Of a stretch of 64,000 bases of DNA, positions 11,701 through 21,932 are shown piece by piece. Location of the stretch: contig NC_087080.1 of the NCBI RefSeq assembly GCF_026151205.1, positions 15,447,337 to 15,511,336 on the forward strand, written 5' to 3'. Source of the DNA: Bolinopsis microptera (taxonomy: Eukaryota > Ctenophora > Tentaculata > Lobata > Bolinopsidae). Below the pieces are notes generated by a model. That model saw only the letters and a program-made list of their open reading frames with translations, was not told the DNA's origin and searched no databases. A program made the position numbers and the translations under genes. How positions within the stretch are numbered: position 1 is the stretch's first letter; the number at the start of each line of letters is the position of its first letter.

Positions 11701-13565
11701 CTATTGGCATTATTCTGAATACGTTAAAAGGGTTATCATGCGTTTAATTCTAGGTGAAACTAATTAATTTAACGTTGCATAATGTTTCGTTTCAATAATG
11801 CCATCAAAAATATTACATTGTAAATGGTTGCAACTTGCAGGGATATATTTTCTCATAATCGAGCCCTAAATGATTATACTGTGCTACGTAAAGCTAAGGG
11901 AACTGACTCAAAGCTGTCGCCACAAGGTGCCACAAGATGCCACAAGATGCCACCAGATGCGCGGCAGAAGAATCGACAAGTTTATACTTAATAATGTCAA
12001 ACTGCGTCCTGGACTCCATTTCACCTCGTGGTGACAACATCTGCTTAATCAGATCTACAATCTAATAATCTCCCGGCCCAGGAATTTAAGATGCTTTGTG
12101 TGGAGGGAACCTTGACGCTATTGTGTTACAGTTAGATGTTGTGCATTCTGGTGTAACGTCAGAAAAGATCAACTGTGAAATGTTGTGTCATCTTATCAGA
12201 CCCCACCCTTTTAAAGGAATTTGTATTATTTAATACAAATTCCTTTAAAAGGGTGGGGTCTGATTTATTTATAGATTTGGAAAGGATAATGTGTCGATAA
12301 TTCTATAATTTATTATTAAACCGAAAATTAAATCAGAGAGACGAATTAATATAAAGAATACTTCGAGGTCTGGGAAACTCGACACATGTTTTGATCAATG
12401 ATCAGTCCCCGTGCAACTATTATATACATGAATGTTAAAATTCTCGTCAACCTACAAATTTTGAAAGTGCTCGAGACTTCTGCTCTTTACACAGTCATGC
12501 TGAATGTTTATGAGGAATTAAAGTTTAAACGTTATTACCACCCTCCAGGTAGAAGTACAGCGGAGGAAAGGAGAGGAGCTACCCGCGGGGTGGGGGTGCG
12601 ATGTTAACGGTATTGAGGCTAAAGATGCTACAGATGTTATTGTAGATGGTGGTTTGTTTCCTCTCGGTGGACCTGAGATATCTGGTTAGTTGAGTGGAAT
12701 TGGGGGGGGGGGGGGGGGGGGGGACCATCAAATGCTCTCTTTGACTGAAGTTGAATACTCACCTAGTGACCATCACCGTTACAATTTTAAACATTATTAT
12801 TATTCAACTTAACTAAATAACTTATAAACTTAATAAGTTCACCAGGTGGTTACAAAGGGTACGGTCTAGCTCTCATGGTTGAAATGTTCTGTGGGCATCC
12901 TCTCTGGAGCGCACTGGGGACCTCACATAAGGAAATGGCAAGCGCCCAACGAGACAAGAACTGCTGATCTGGGTCAGTTCTTCATGGCACTGAACCCGGC
13001 AGTGTTTGGGGAGGGGTTCAGTGAGAGGTTACAGTTGTTAATGGACTATCACAGGGCTCTAGAACCGGTAAGTGTTGAAATGTTTCGTTGAGTTCTGTTA
13101 TCGGGCTGATTTTTGGTATTTAATTGTGGCTCCAGCAAAATCGCTGACAATGAGTGTGTACTATATCGGAATTTTTTTAGCATTTTCAGCATTTTTTAGC
13201 ATTTTTAGCATTTTTAATATATTTAACATTTTAAACATGTTTATTGTTTAATGCATTCCCGTAAGATTGCTGGTGTAGACAGTGTCTTGGTTCCTGGAGA
13301 CCCTGAGCGGTCACACGAGACACTGTGTCGCGATTCTGGCGGGATTCCTTATCATGAGGCTTTGATTCGAGACATGGTAATGTTAAGTTATATTATGTTA
13401 AGTCATATAGTAAGATCTTCAATAGTTTTTTGGAGGACGTTTTGTTAACTCATGTATTTCCATACCTGTACTTTGCAATAAAGTGTACATCGTACTACAA
13501 TTTGCATATTTCAGGGTATTTTTGCTGAGAAGATAAAAGTAGACCCCATGGAAACTCTGGACTGA
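5799..13565 (+). CDS. Ldh_2 family malate/L-lactate dehydrogenase-like oxidoreductase
   Basis: Nine exons: 5799-5952, 6258-6338, 6500-6607, 10102-10196, 10893-11012, 12549-12684, 12846-13067, 13266-13376 and 13515-13565 (TGA). They give about 358 residues, usual for this NAD(P)-dependent family that interconverts 2-hydroxy and 2-oxo acids such as malate and oxaloacetate. Family landmarks are ADVRGHYSHGLNRL near residue 45, GSNHFGIAGFYG with the conserved His of exon 4, VPTRG followed by LGTNPIS in exon 5, ALDMATS, GGYKGYGLALMVEMF and GAHWGP. All junctions are GT/AG and join in phase. One base is surplus in exon 7 near 12888 (TGTGGGCATCC where TGTGGCATCC would restore the frame), so the gene is either frameshifted or misassembled at a G run. 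No targeting peptide is obvious. Intron 3 hosts two minus-strand genes. Confidence 0.88.
7029..7478 (-). CDS. small secreted protein, nested in Ldh_2 intron 3 (unrecognised family, member A)
   Basis: A single open exon of about 149 residues starts at the ATG at 7478. A good acceptor (CCTTACAG) abuts that ATG, so a 5' untranslated intron is likely; the frame also stays open to an ATG at 7502. The N terminus TTTTALIRIAILLGFTLMK is a typical signal peptide, and about four cysteines follow. The segment DVPWAESLAQTAARY, then R-x-G-M-x-S-G-H-x-x-G, resembles HVPWNEEIKKTTDSW then RRLGHCPGY in the neighbouring minus-strand gene, so the two are probably paralogs. A cystine-knot cytokine was considered because of SPVSVGC, but the cysteine spacing does not support it. 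Function unknown. Confidence 0.6.
   Translation of the reverse strand: MTTTTALIRIAILLGFTLMKISSKPIAEVSDDDLKDAEAPVSGILPNISYIDYNLKSCHQEDYDVPWAESLAQTAARYVGRSGMQSGHILGLRMTIRKYSARLAARHYCSSKSKFFSNNSPVSVGCAHQTGNSNADLNILCLYTMAGVP
8948..9774 (-). CDS. small secreted cysteine-containing protein, nested in Ldh_2 intron 3 (member B)
   Basis: Signal-peptide exon 9774-9662 (STISLFALLSILCFISCGL), a 58-codon exon 9488-9315 (NLGHVPWNEEIKKT, LGHCPGYNKF, GGYCFVGNYG) and a terminal exon 9085-8948 (VCEDFFAKFASLIK, YHNGKWYVYCRYAYDKK, TAG). The last two exons join exactly in phase. The signal exon ends in a different phase, so a further exon or an indel is needed between them. An open piece at 9599-9538 has splice signals on both sides but does not restore the phase by itself. 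The VPW motif and R-x-G-H-x-x-G motif are shared with the gene at 7029-7478. Probable secreted protein, function unknown. Confidence 0.55.
11049..11164 (+). pseudogene. dead duplicate of Ldh_2 exon 5
   Basis: About 35 bp downstream of exon 5 (10893-11012) a second, diverged copy begins after an acceptor-like CCTAG. It retains IPTR, then the equivalents of FAPATDDNYFALDMATTTE and a final LGK before a GTGAG donor. It lacks about 20 bp covering KVCTLG, and its best frame has a TGA just after GTNPV. It therefore cannot replace exon 5 as written. This looks like a tandem exon duplication, possibly once a mutually exclusive alternative exon, that has decayed. Confidence 0.75.
12195..12264. repeat. 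70-bp near-perfect palindrome
   Basis: Two arms of about 33 bp, ATCAGACCCCACCCTTTTAA... and its reverse complement, meet at TTAATA-like DNA with almost no loop. It lies in Ldh_2 intron 5. It could be a small foldback element or a rearrangement scar. Confidence 0.8.
12703..12722. repeat. poly-G tract of about 20 bp
   Basis: Homopolymer G run in the Ldh_2 intron just after the donor at 12685. Exact length is likely unreliable in any assembly. Confidence 0.9.
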
Positions 13566-14193
13566 GTTACAAAATTAGACCTTTTATTTTTAGTAATAAT
13601 CTTTAGTAATAATTTTTGTTGAAAAATGTTGATTATTTTAGCACTTCAGTTTTTTAAAGAATGGTATATTCAATTTTTGGATTTATATGAATGATTGATT
13701 TTAGAGTGGAAAATTCTATTTTTGAATTTATTAAGATGTTTGATAAAATTTTTATATTATCTGAAGTTATTTTGATTTTTTAATTCTGATTCTGGAATAT
13801 CGCTTCTCACTGAATAACTCCTCCACATACTATATGCATTTCTCTAAATAAAAATATTGATATAACAAGAGAAACGCAACTGGCAACTCTTGGACGCTAG
13901 GAAGATTAGGACTCCTCGGATTATATTAAATACATTTCTTCAGTCAGTATCATTAGAGGTGTTTAGCATCATACCTAATAATGCCAACCAAATTAAACAG
14001 GAAAAATGTCAGATCATGGCGAATTGTATAAAATTCATTAGAATTGTTCTACTTTGATAGCTAATTATTTTAGGCATGAATAATGCACAATTTTCATAAA
14101 GTCGATAGTTTCGTTCATGATAAAATAACAGTTAAAATAAGATAAAATATGTTTGAAATGCTAATAAATTGAGGTAAACTAATCTTACTAGAT
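13566..14193. other. intergenic, convergent 3' ends
   Basis: AT-rich DNA between the stop of the plus-strand Ldh_2 gene (13565) and the stop of the minus-strand secreted-protein gene (14194). It holds AATAAA-type signals near 13847 for the plus-strand gene. No other gene is seen. Confidence 0.6.
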
Positions 14194-17100
14194 TTATGTG
14201 TTGATATCTTGGTTAAACTGAGCTGGTAAAGGGGGGAGAGGGAGGGGGGAGAGGGAGGGAGGGGGGGGGGGGGCCTGGGGGGATGTTTTTATCCTTCAAA
14301 CATTGGCCAATCAAATCATACATGTCTTTAAAAAGATATAAAAAGTAATGATGCTGGTACTGAATGAAACATACCTATCTGTGGCACGAAGAAAAGTACT
14401 GCTCCCTCCAGAGCGACAGAAGAGTGAAACCTCATCTTGTAAACATCTCTTGTCTGATGAAAACAGGGTTCAGACCACTCCATACTTCTCACATGTGGGT
14501 AGTAGTCTTCAAGCATTGGATGTTTACCTGGGGAAGCATTGGATGTTTACCTGAGGAAGCATTAGATGTTTACCTGGGGAAGCATTGGATGTTTACCTGA
14601 GGAAGCATTAGATGTTTACCTGGGGAAGCATTGGATGTTTACCTGGGGAAGCATTGGATGTTTACCTGGGGAAGCATTAGATGTTTACCTGGGGAAGCAT
14701 TGGATGTTTACCTGAGGAAGCATTAGATGTTTACCTGGGGAAGCATTGGATGTTTACCTGGAGAAGCATTGGATGTTTACCTGAGGAAGCATTAGATGTT
14801 TACCTGGAGAAGCATTGGATGTTTACCTGGAGAAGCATTGGATGTTTACCTGGGGAAGCATTGGATGTTTACCTGGAGAAGCATTGGATGTTACCCTGGA
14901 GAAGCATTGGATGTTTACCTGAGGAAGCATTGGATGTTTACCTGGAGAAGCATTGGATGTTTACCTGGAGAAGCATTGGATGTTTACCTGGGGAAGCATT
15001 GGATGTTTACCTGGAGAAGCATTGGATGTTTACCTGAGGAAGCATTAGATGTTTACCTGGGGAAGCATTGGATGTTTACCTGGGGAAGCATTGGATGTTT
15101 ACCTGGGGAAGCATTGGATGTTTACCTGAGGAAGCATTAGATGTTTACCTGGGGAAGCATTAGATGTTTACCTGGGGAAGCATTGGATGTTTACCTGGGG
15201 AAGCATTAGATGTTTACCTGGGGAAGCATTGGATGTTTACCTGGGGAAGCATTGGATGTTTACCTTGGAGAAGCATTGGATGTTTACCTGGGGAAGCATT
15301 GGATGTTTACCTGGGGAAGCATTGGATGTTTACCTGGAGAAGCATTGGATGTTTACCTGGAGAAGCATTGGATGTTTACCTGGGGAAGCATTGGATGTTT
15401 ACCTGGAGAAGCATTGGATGTTTACCTGGAGAAGCATTGGATGTTTACCTGGAGAAGCATTGGATGTTTACCTGGAGAAGCATTGGATGTTTACCTGGGG
15501 AAGCATTGGATGTTTACCTGGAGAAGCATTGGATGTTTACCTGGAGAAGCATTGGATGTTTACCTGGGGAAGCATTGGATGTTTACCTGGAGAAGCATTG
15601 GATGTTTACCTGGAGAAGCATTGGATGTTTACCTGGGGAAGCATTGGATGTTTACCTGGAGAAGCATTGGATGTTTACCTGAGGAAGCATTAGATGTTTA
15701 CCTGGGGAAGCATTGGATGTTTACCTGGGGAAGCATTGGATGTTTACCTGGGGAAGCATTGGATGTTTACCTGAGGAAGCATTAGATGTCTACCTGGGGA
15801 AGCATTAGATGTTTACCTGGGGAAGCATTGGATGTTTACCTGGGGAAGCATTAGATGTTTACCTGGGGAAGCATTGGATGTTTACCTGGGGAAGCATTGG
15901 ATGTTTACCTTGGAGAAGCATTGGATGTTTACCTGGGGAAGCATTGGATGTTTACCTGGGGAAGCATTGGATGTTTACCTGGGGAAGCATTGGATGTTTA
16001 CCTGGAGAAGCATTGGATGTTTACCTGGGGAAGCATTTACCTGGAGAAGCATTGGATGTTTACCTGGGGAAGCATTGGATGTTTACCTGGAGAAGCATTG
16101 GATGTTTACCTGGGGAAGCATTGGATGTTTACCTGGAGAAGCATTTACCTGGAGAAGCATTGGATGTTTACCTGGGGAAGCATTGGATGTTTACCTGGAG
16201 AAGCATTGGATGTTTACCTGGGGAAGCATTGGATGTTTACCTGGAGAAGCATTGGATGTTTACCTGGAGAAGCATTGGATGTTTACCTGGGGAAGCATTG
16301 GATGTTTACCTGGAGAAGCATTGGATGTTTACCTGGAGAAGCATTGGATGTTTACCTGGAGAAGCATTGGATGTTTACCTGGAGAAGCATTGGATGTTTA
16401 CCTGGGGAAGTATTGGATGTTTACCTGGAGAAGCATTGGATGTTTACCTGGAGAAGCATCGGATGTTTACCTGGGGAAGCATTGGATGTTTACCTGGAGA
16501 AGCATTGGATGTTTACCTGGAGAAGCATTGGATGTTTACCTGGGGAAGCATTGGATGTTTACCTGGAGAAGCATTGGATGTTTACCTGAGGAAGCATTAG
16601 ATGTTTACCTGGGGAAGCATTGGATGTTTACCTGGGGAAGCATTGGATGTTTACCTGGGAAGCATTGGATGTTTACCTGAGGAAGCATTAGATGTTTACC
16701 TGGGGAAGCATTAGATGTTTACCTGGGGAAGCATTGGATGTTTACCTGGGGAAGCATTAGATGTTTACCTGGGGAAGCATTGGATGTTTACCTGGGGAAG
16801 CATTGGATGTTTACCTTGGAGAAGCATTGGATGTTTACCTGGGGAAGCATTGGATGTTTACCTGGGGAAGCATTAGATGTTTACCTGGGGAAGCATTGGA
16901 TGTTTACCTGGGGAAGCATTGGATGTTTACCTTGGAGAAGCATTGGATGTTTACCTGGGGAAGCATTGGATGTTTACCTGGAGAAGCATTGGATGTTTAC
17001 CTGAGGAAGCATTAGATGTTTACCTGGGGAAGCATTGGATGTTTACCTGAGGAAGCATTAGATGTTTACCTGGGGAAGCATTGGATGTTTACCCTGGAGA

Positions 17101-18361
17101 AGCATCTTGCATTACTGGTCATTAATCCGGAGAGAATTAACTTAATAATAATCGGTTTCTTATTTTACATTCTACAGAACAGAAAAATTGTCAATATTTC
17201 ATCCCGAATGGTAGTCTTACCATTGATAGTCAGCCATAGGAATTGATCCGAAACGTCTATTACGACGTGCGCTGTATCTCCAGTCACTATACTCTCCGTT
17301 AGTATATTTCGTGTCATGAAGCAGTTAGTGAAGTCGTGACCAAATCTTATTTGTTGGCTAGGATAGTCATAAAATATGAAAAAATCCTCCAGAGTTCCTG
17401 TAAAATTAATATGGTGATATGTGAACGTTTTTGTTGCTGAAACATCTGCTTATTCGTAGACGAAAATAATACCACACTTTAACTCTATAATAAAGATAAT
17501 TGTAAGATAAATAGCTCCTATATGATAAGTCTAATAAAAATCTAACCCAAATCATTTAAAAAAGAGATCGTCTGAACTGATGTTGGGCCGGGATTCCTCT
17601 TATATTTAATCTCGATACGTCCCTTATTGAATCGAAGTTCTCTAAGATCGGTTTCACATTCTTCAGCTTCACAGTTGATAAATTGGTTCCCTGTATAATT
17701 TTGTAAGTATAGAATATTATTTATTAGTATAGAAAATGCTATGTAAAAAATAAACTCTCCCAAGTAAGTCGGTAAGTAACCATTAGTAAGTAACCATTAG
17801 TTAGTAACCAGTAAGTAAGTAACCATTAGTAAGTAACCTGTAAGTAACCAGTAAGTAAGTAACCAGTAAGTAAGTAACCAGTAAGTAAAGAAGTAAGTAA
17901 CCATTAGTAAGTAACCATTAGTAAGTAACCAGTAAGTAAATAACCAGTAAGTAAGTAACCAGTAAGTAAAGAAGTAAGTAACCATTAGTAAGTAACCATT
18001 AGTAAGTAACCAGTAAGTAAGTAACCAGTAAGTAAGTAACCAGTAAGTAAAGAAGTAAGTAACCATTAGTAAGTAACCATTAGTAAGTAACCAGTAAGTA
18101 AGTAACCAGTAAGTAAGTAACCAGTAAGTAAGTAACCAGTAAGTAAGTAACCAGTAAGTAAGTAACCAGTAAGTAAGTAACCGCTAAGTAAGTAACCAGT
18201 AAGTAAGTAACCGCTAAGTAAGTAACCAGTAAGTAACCATATAGTACAGAGTATGCTCTACCAGCTCGGTACAATATAAGATCACAAGTTTACTTACATG
18301 ATCTTGTTGACGTTGAGGTGACTATTAGCCCTCCTAGCAGTAACAACGCTGTAAATACCAT
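14194..18361 (-). CDS. secreted protein of unknown family, paralog 1 (188 aa), with massively expanded intron
   Basis: Five exons in transcript order: 18361-18298, 17690-17547, 17397-17221, 14527-14375 and 14222-14194. Their phases all join and give 188 residues. Exon 1 is a signal peptide (MVFTALLLLGGLIVTSTSTR). The mature part contains FINCEAEECETDLREL, a strand-rich stretch TAHVVIDVSDQFLWLTING that resembles beta-sandwich carbohydrate-binding folds, and EGAVLFFVPQ near the end. The terminal exon (QFNQDINT) follows a long C-rich polypyrimidine tract. The copy at 21933-23674 has the same exon boundaries. Intron 3 is filled by about 112 copies of a 23-bp unit that spans its own 3' splice site, and intron 1 by GTAAGTAACC-type repeats. 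Secretion is well supported. The fold is a guess and no function is claimed. Confidence 0.78.
14223..14280. repeat. G-rich (antisense C-rich) tract before the terminal exon
   Basis: On the minus strand this reads as a long C/T run ending CTTTACCAG directly before the last exon of paralog 1, so it is the polypyrimidine tract of that acceptor. A matching, purer G run lies at 21837-21860 before the equivalent site of paralog 2. Length is expected to vary. Confidence 0.75.
14514..17105. repeat. 23-bp minisatellite, about 112 copies, each containing a splice-site sequence
   Basis: Plus-strand unit TTACCTGGGGAAGCATTGGA plus TGT, with G/A variants (GAGAAG, GAGGAAG, TTAGATG) and a few short units, for example near 16036 and 16144. 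On the minus strand the unit reads CTTCCCCAG followed by GTAAACATCCAATG. This is both the 3' acceptor and the first codons of exon 4 of the secreted-protein gene. All three plus-strand frames are open because 23 is not divisible by three, which produces long spurious ORFs. Paralog 2 at 22075-22100 has only one unit, so the array is a lineage-specific expansion. Confidence 0.95.
17765..18236. repeat. GTAAGTAACC-type tandem repeats in intron 1 of paralog 1
   Basis: Units of AGTAAGTAACC and ATTAGTAAGTAACC alternate in a loose higher-order pattern of roughly 94-108 bp, with GTAAAGAAGTAAGT at the period ends. Paralog 2 has only a few such units near 23552-23590, so the array grew after duplication. 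Open frames across it (YWLLTYWLLT and the like) are repeat artefacts. Confidence 0.92.
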
Positions 18362-18369
18362 CTCCTGGC

Positions 18370-18850
18370 ACACAGAGAGTTAGAGATATTATTTCTAGAA
18401 ACTGTGAGTTTAAATGCAAATAATCATGAAGGCTGGCAAAAGCTATTTATGATTAAATGATGTCCGAAGAGTATTTGTATGCCTTTTGAATCGTAAAAAG
18501 CCCATTTCTTTTGTTTTAAATAGCTTTATCCATGATACCAATACATGTCAATTTCCTAAAGTCTGTATATTATAATGCTTAGTTGTTATAAACGGTTGAG
18601 TTCGGAATAAAAAAATGTTTTTAACCACTTAAATAAAAACGATCGACAGTCAACCTGTTTTGCTTCTTGTTGAACGCTATCCAATTGAATACACTCATAC
18701 ATGAAGCAGTCGGCAGAAACAAGTTGGAGTAATATTAATAAGATTATGCCTTGCTCAACTTGATCGTAGAGTGTGTTCTAGAAATAAAACCAAAGACCAC
18801 AAAGCAGGACCACAAATCAGGAACCCTCTGCTTGCAATTAATAAAAAATT
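18370..18850. other. upstream region of paralog 1, no gene seen
   Basis: AT-rich 5' flank of the minus-strand secreted-protein gene. Any promoter would lie here, but no distinctive element is recognisable. Confidence 0.4.
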
Positions 18851-18853
18851 ATA

Positions 18854-19621
18854 CAGGGTGGGCCAAAAGTCAGTGTGCAAACGTTGGCCTTAATAGCTCA
18901 GTCACTGAGTGCCCAATTGAAATACTTCCTTCTGGTATGACTTAGTACCACCACTGGTTCGAGGAATTTGTCAACTTGACAAAATATTCGCGTTCATTTT
19001 TTTCAAATGGAGGTTCATTTTCACATTTTGTTGATAGTTTGGATAATCGGATCAAGCTAAATGTTATTGAATTGTGTTTGGCCATTCGAATTACGTTTGC
19101 CCTGAAAGAATGAGAGTTCTAGCTTCTCAGATGACTGAGATATGAAGCATAACAAGCTTGTTCATTACGTGTGATCAGGTGATTGGTTTACCTAATCACG
19201 TGATAAGGTGACCCCGTTAACTACCCCGTTAAACATTATGGGAATTGTTAAGGGTGCCCAATTAAGGTGTCGTGTCACATGTGTCACATAGTCACCCAGT
19301 CAATTTGTTAACGAGATACACAAAATGCTTGTTAACTTCGTCATTTCTAATCCGTTTTGCCTCATTTTTTCAGATCATATGCAACATTTGATAATCTACC
19401 GTCTCTAAAAAAATTAGGCGTTCAGGATTTTCAGAGAAAACAATATAGGTGTTTTAATATTGAATGGGCGTGGTCTAAAATATTCGAATTTTCAAATTTT
19501 GACGACGGAATCCTCGAACCAGTAAGTACAGTATGCCATCTGCAAAGCAACAGCTCTCAAATATAAAACTCAGCGGAGGTATAAGACCCAACGTTTGCAC
19601 ACTGACTTTTGGCCCACCCTG
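18854..19621. mobile_element. mariner-like MITE, 768 bp, TA target duplication
   Basis: Inverted ends of about 34 bp start CAGGGTGGGCCAAAAGTCAG and continue TGTGCAAACGTTGG; the right end is the exact reverse complement. TA flanks both sides (18852-18853 and 19622-19623). The end sequence and TA duplication are typical of IS630/Tc1/mariner elements. No transposase frame is present, so it is non-autonomous. Confidence 0.88.
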
Positions 19622-20400
19622 TATATAATATAATTTTTATTATATATATATACACGATATAAATAAGCCCAAATGATAGAAGTTTAAACGAAATGGGTAT
19701 GCGTCAATGCGTGCTGCAGTCCGACACGTACTAAAGTTCGACACGTACTAAAGTTCGACACGTACCGAAGTTCGACACGTACCGAAGTTCGACACGTACC
19801 GAAGTTCGACAAGAGAACATCAACTGTGTAGATTGTAGAACGGGATATTCATAGGGATAAATGTTGTATATTAGATTAACTTTAAATTAATTGAGTTTTT
19901 TCATTGACCAATCTGGAGTCACTTTGATAATTTGATAATTGTTAGTAGTTTGTGAATCGCATGATATGTGTCATCACGATTCACAAATCACTGAGCACCA
20001 GAGTGATTGCTTAAGATAAGGAGATGATGGATCTAAGAATAAAATAACTGTCAAACCTTGACCGTTTATAAACGGTAGAGTGAATTTGAATTTATATAAC
20101 TGTCTCCAAGATGCAGTTAACTGTCACCTAGATGCAGTTAGGCCTAACGCCTAATTTAGGCCTATAAATTTAGGCCTAACGCCAAAGTTAGGCCTACGAC
20201 GAACGTTTAACATTTAAATAATTGCTACATATAAATGCAAATTCATAAATTCAAATTCCACATGTTTTTTATGAAATGGAAATGTGACGGTTGCTAGTTT
20301 TATGATAAATATATGTATGTTCAGCTAAAGGGTGGTCCTTGTTACGTTGCACATAATTTATGATAATTGATAAATCAGAGGATAAATTAACTGGGGACCC
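19622..20400. other. noncoding, with a 17-bp tandem repeat
   Basis: About six copies of TTCGACACGTACYRAAG lie at 19719-19812. One copy of a roughly 90-bp dispersed repeat (GAGTGATTGC, AAGATAAGGA, GATCTAAGAATAA) is at 19990-20070. Short TAGGCCTAACGCC repeats are near 20140-20200. No gene is supported. Confidence 0.6.
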
Positions 20401-20800
20401 CAGGCTATTATATCCACCAGCGGGCTATATTTGCACCAGCAGGCCCTCGCAGCCCGCGAGTTAGAAGACCTGATATATCCCGGCCCGCTGTTACAGCCCG
20501 CTGATATAGCAGGAGCCCGCTATACCATCGGGCGATATATATATATATATCGCCGCGAGGGCGCGGGCGATATAAATATCCGCCCGCTAGGCTGTGTGGA
20601 TATATATATTGTAGTTACTTTAATGATATAATTTCTCAGAATTGATGTAAATAAACGATGCAAAGACTTTCGAAGATCTAATCACAACCGCTTTCTTTTA
20701 TTGTGTAGAAGTCCAGCCATGAAATATATATATATATATATTTATGTTCATAATCATAGAGATTCGGTGGAATGACAGGCTGAGCGCCGCCCAGTAAAAG
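20392..20800. repeat. GC-rich palindromic patch and further copies of the dispersed repeat
   Basis: GGGACCCCAGGCTATTATA at 20394-20411 and the GGTGGAATGACAGGCTGAG to GCCGCCCAGTA module at 20765-20798 belong to the family seen at 3.1-5.0 kb. They enclose a patch at 20415-20600 of short GCCCGC/GCGGGC palindromes around ATATAT runs. Together they may form one larger copy of the element with an expanded interior. Confidence 0.5.
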
Positions 20801-20867
20801 ATAAAAAGAGACCCGATGGTTCATTTCGACGTACGATGCAACTAGGTCATCCGTATCCTTGACTTTA

Positions 20868-21026
20868 GGGGTCGTTCACATTTTACGTAATCATGTTTTG
20901 GAACAGTTTTACACCCCCCTCTCCGTAATCAGTTTTACACATAGCTATTGTGTCAAAATTACACTAGCGTAATCATTCGGAAACCCCCCCCCCCCTCAGC
21001 TGATTACGTAATATGTGAACGACCCC
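20868..21026. mobile_element. MITE with GGGGTCGTTC terminal inverted repeats, copy 2
   Basis: The ends GGGGTCGTTCACATTTTACG and ACGTAATATGTGAACGACCCC are inverted, with TTA directly flanking both sides (20865-20867 and 21027-21029). It is 159 bp and noncoding. This is the best preserved copy of the family also seen at 5280-5527. Confidence 0.75.
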
Positions 21027-21780
21027 TTATGCTCCATGCCACGTACCTTTAAAAGCACCATATCATTACATTCAGCAGACCTATGTTAAACTTAATGGAT
21101 GTTGTTGCTTGCGGCGGTGGCTGTCGTTCTTGGTTCCTAAGGGATTGCGAGAAATAACTTGGATTCAAGAGGTCTGGATTGCGCCAGGATCATTGATATT
21201 CTTATAAAATATAACTACATATACCCATAATATTCCTTATATACGCTATTTATAAATACTCCTTCAATAAGAGTGACAGTCTATCATTAGTCACTCATAC
21301 GTTAGCAACCTAGAGCTTAGCTGGACGCCTTTATGACAAGGCTACTAACTTAACAAAGCCTTAAATATCGTGGGTGGTATCAAATCGGGTTTTCTATATT
21401 CTCGCCATGACAAAAATAACGAAATATATGTCATTCTTGTCATAATACCGATAATGGTCTTTGTCGGTGTTTTAAATTCACAATTTTCAGTCACTCATTC
21501 AATTTTTATGAGACAGAAGATCATGTTAGTTGTCGTTCACATATTACTGAATAATAAAATCCATCCGCGATAAACACTCTATAAACACTCTATAAACACT
21601 CTATAAACACTCTATAAACACTCTATAAACACTCTATAAACACTCTATAAACACTCTATAAACACTCTATAAACACTCTATAAACACTCTAACCATACAA
21701 TCCATAGTTAATATTTGATTAAAGAGGAAGTATCTGTTATTAGATAGGTAAATTTACAAAATATATCCATAACGAGATTT
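21027..21780. other. noncoding, with an 11-bp tandem repeat
   Basis: About eleven copies of ATAAACACTCT run from 21570 to 21690. The rest is AT-rich and shows no gene. Confidence 0.7.
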
Positions 21781-21836
21781 AGTTGTTGATAATTGATATC
21801 TTGGTTAAACTGAGCTGGTAAAGTGGAAGGCGATGG

Positions 21837-21860
21837 GGGGGGGGGGGGGGGGGGGGGGGG
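21837..21860. repeat. poly-G tract of about 24 bp
   Basis: On the minus strand this is a C run just upstream of CTTTACCAG, the relic last acceptor of paralog 2. It matches the C-rich tract at 14223-14280. Confidence 0.85.
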
Positions 21861-21932
21861 TATTTATCGTTCAAACATTGGCCAATCATGTTTTAAAAAT
21901 GATATTGGTACTGAATTAAACATACCTATCTG

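Noticed and set aside
14514-17105. CRISPR-like array
   Set aside because: Units are adjacent 23-bp tandem copies with no unique spacers, and the DNA is eukaryotic.
14681-17246. Several long plus-strand ORFs of up to 282 codons (MFTWGSIGCLPGEALDVYLG repeats)
   Set aside because: They are translations of the 23-bp minisatellite. All three frames are open because the unit length is not a multiple of three. There is no flanking gene structure on that strand.
17797-18274. Minus-strand ORFs rich in YWLLTYWLLT and LLVTYL
   Set aside because: Read-through of GTAAGTAACC intronic repeats; they look like membrane segments only because of base composition.
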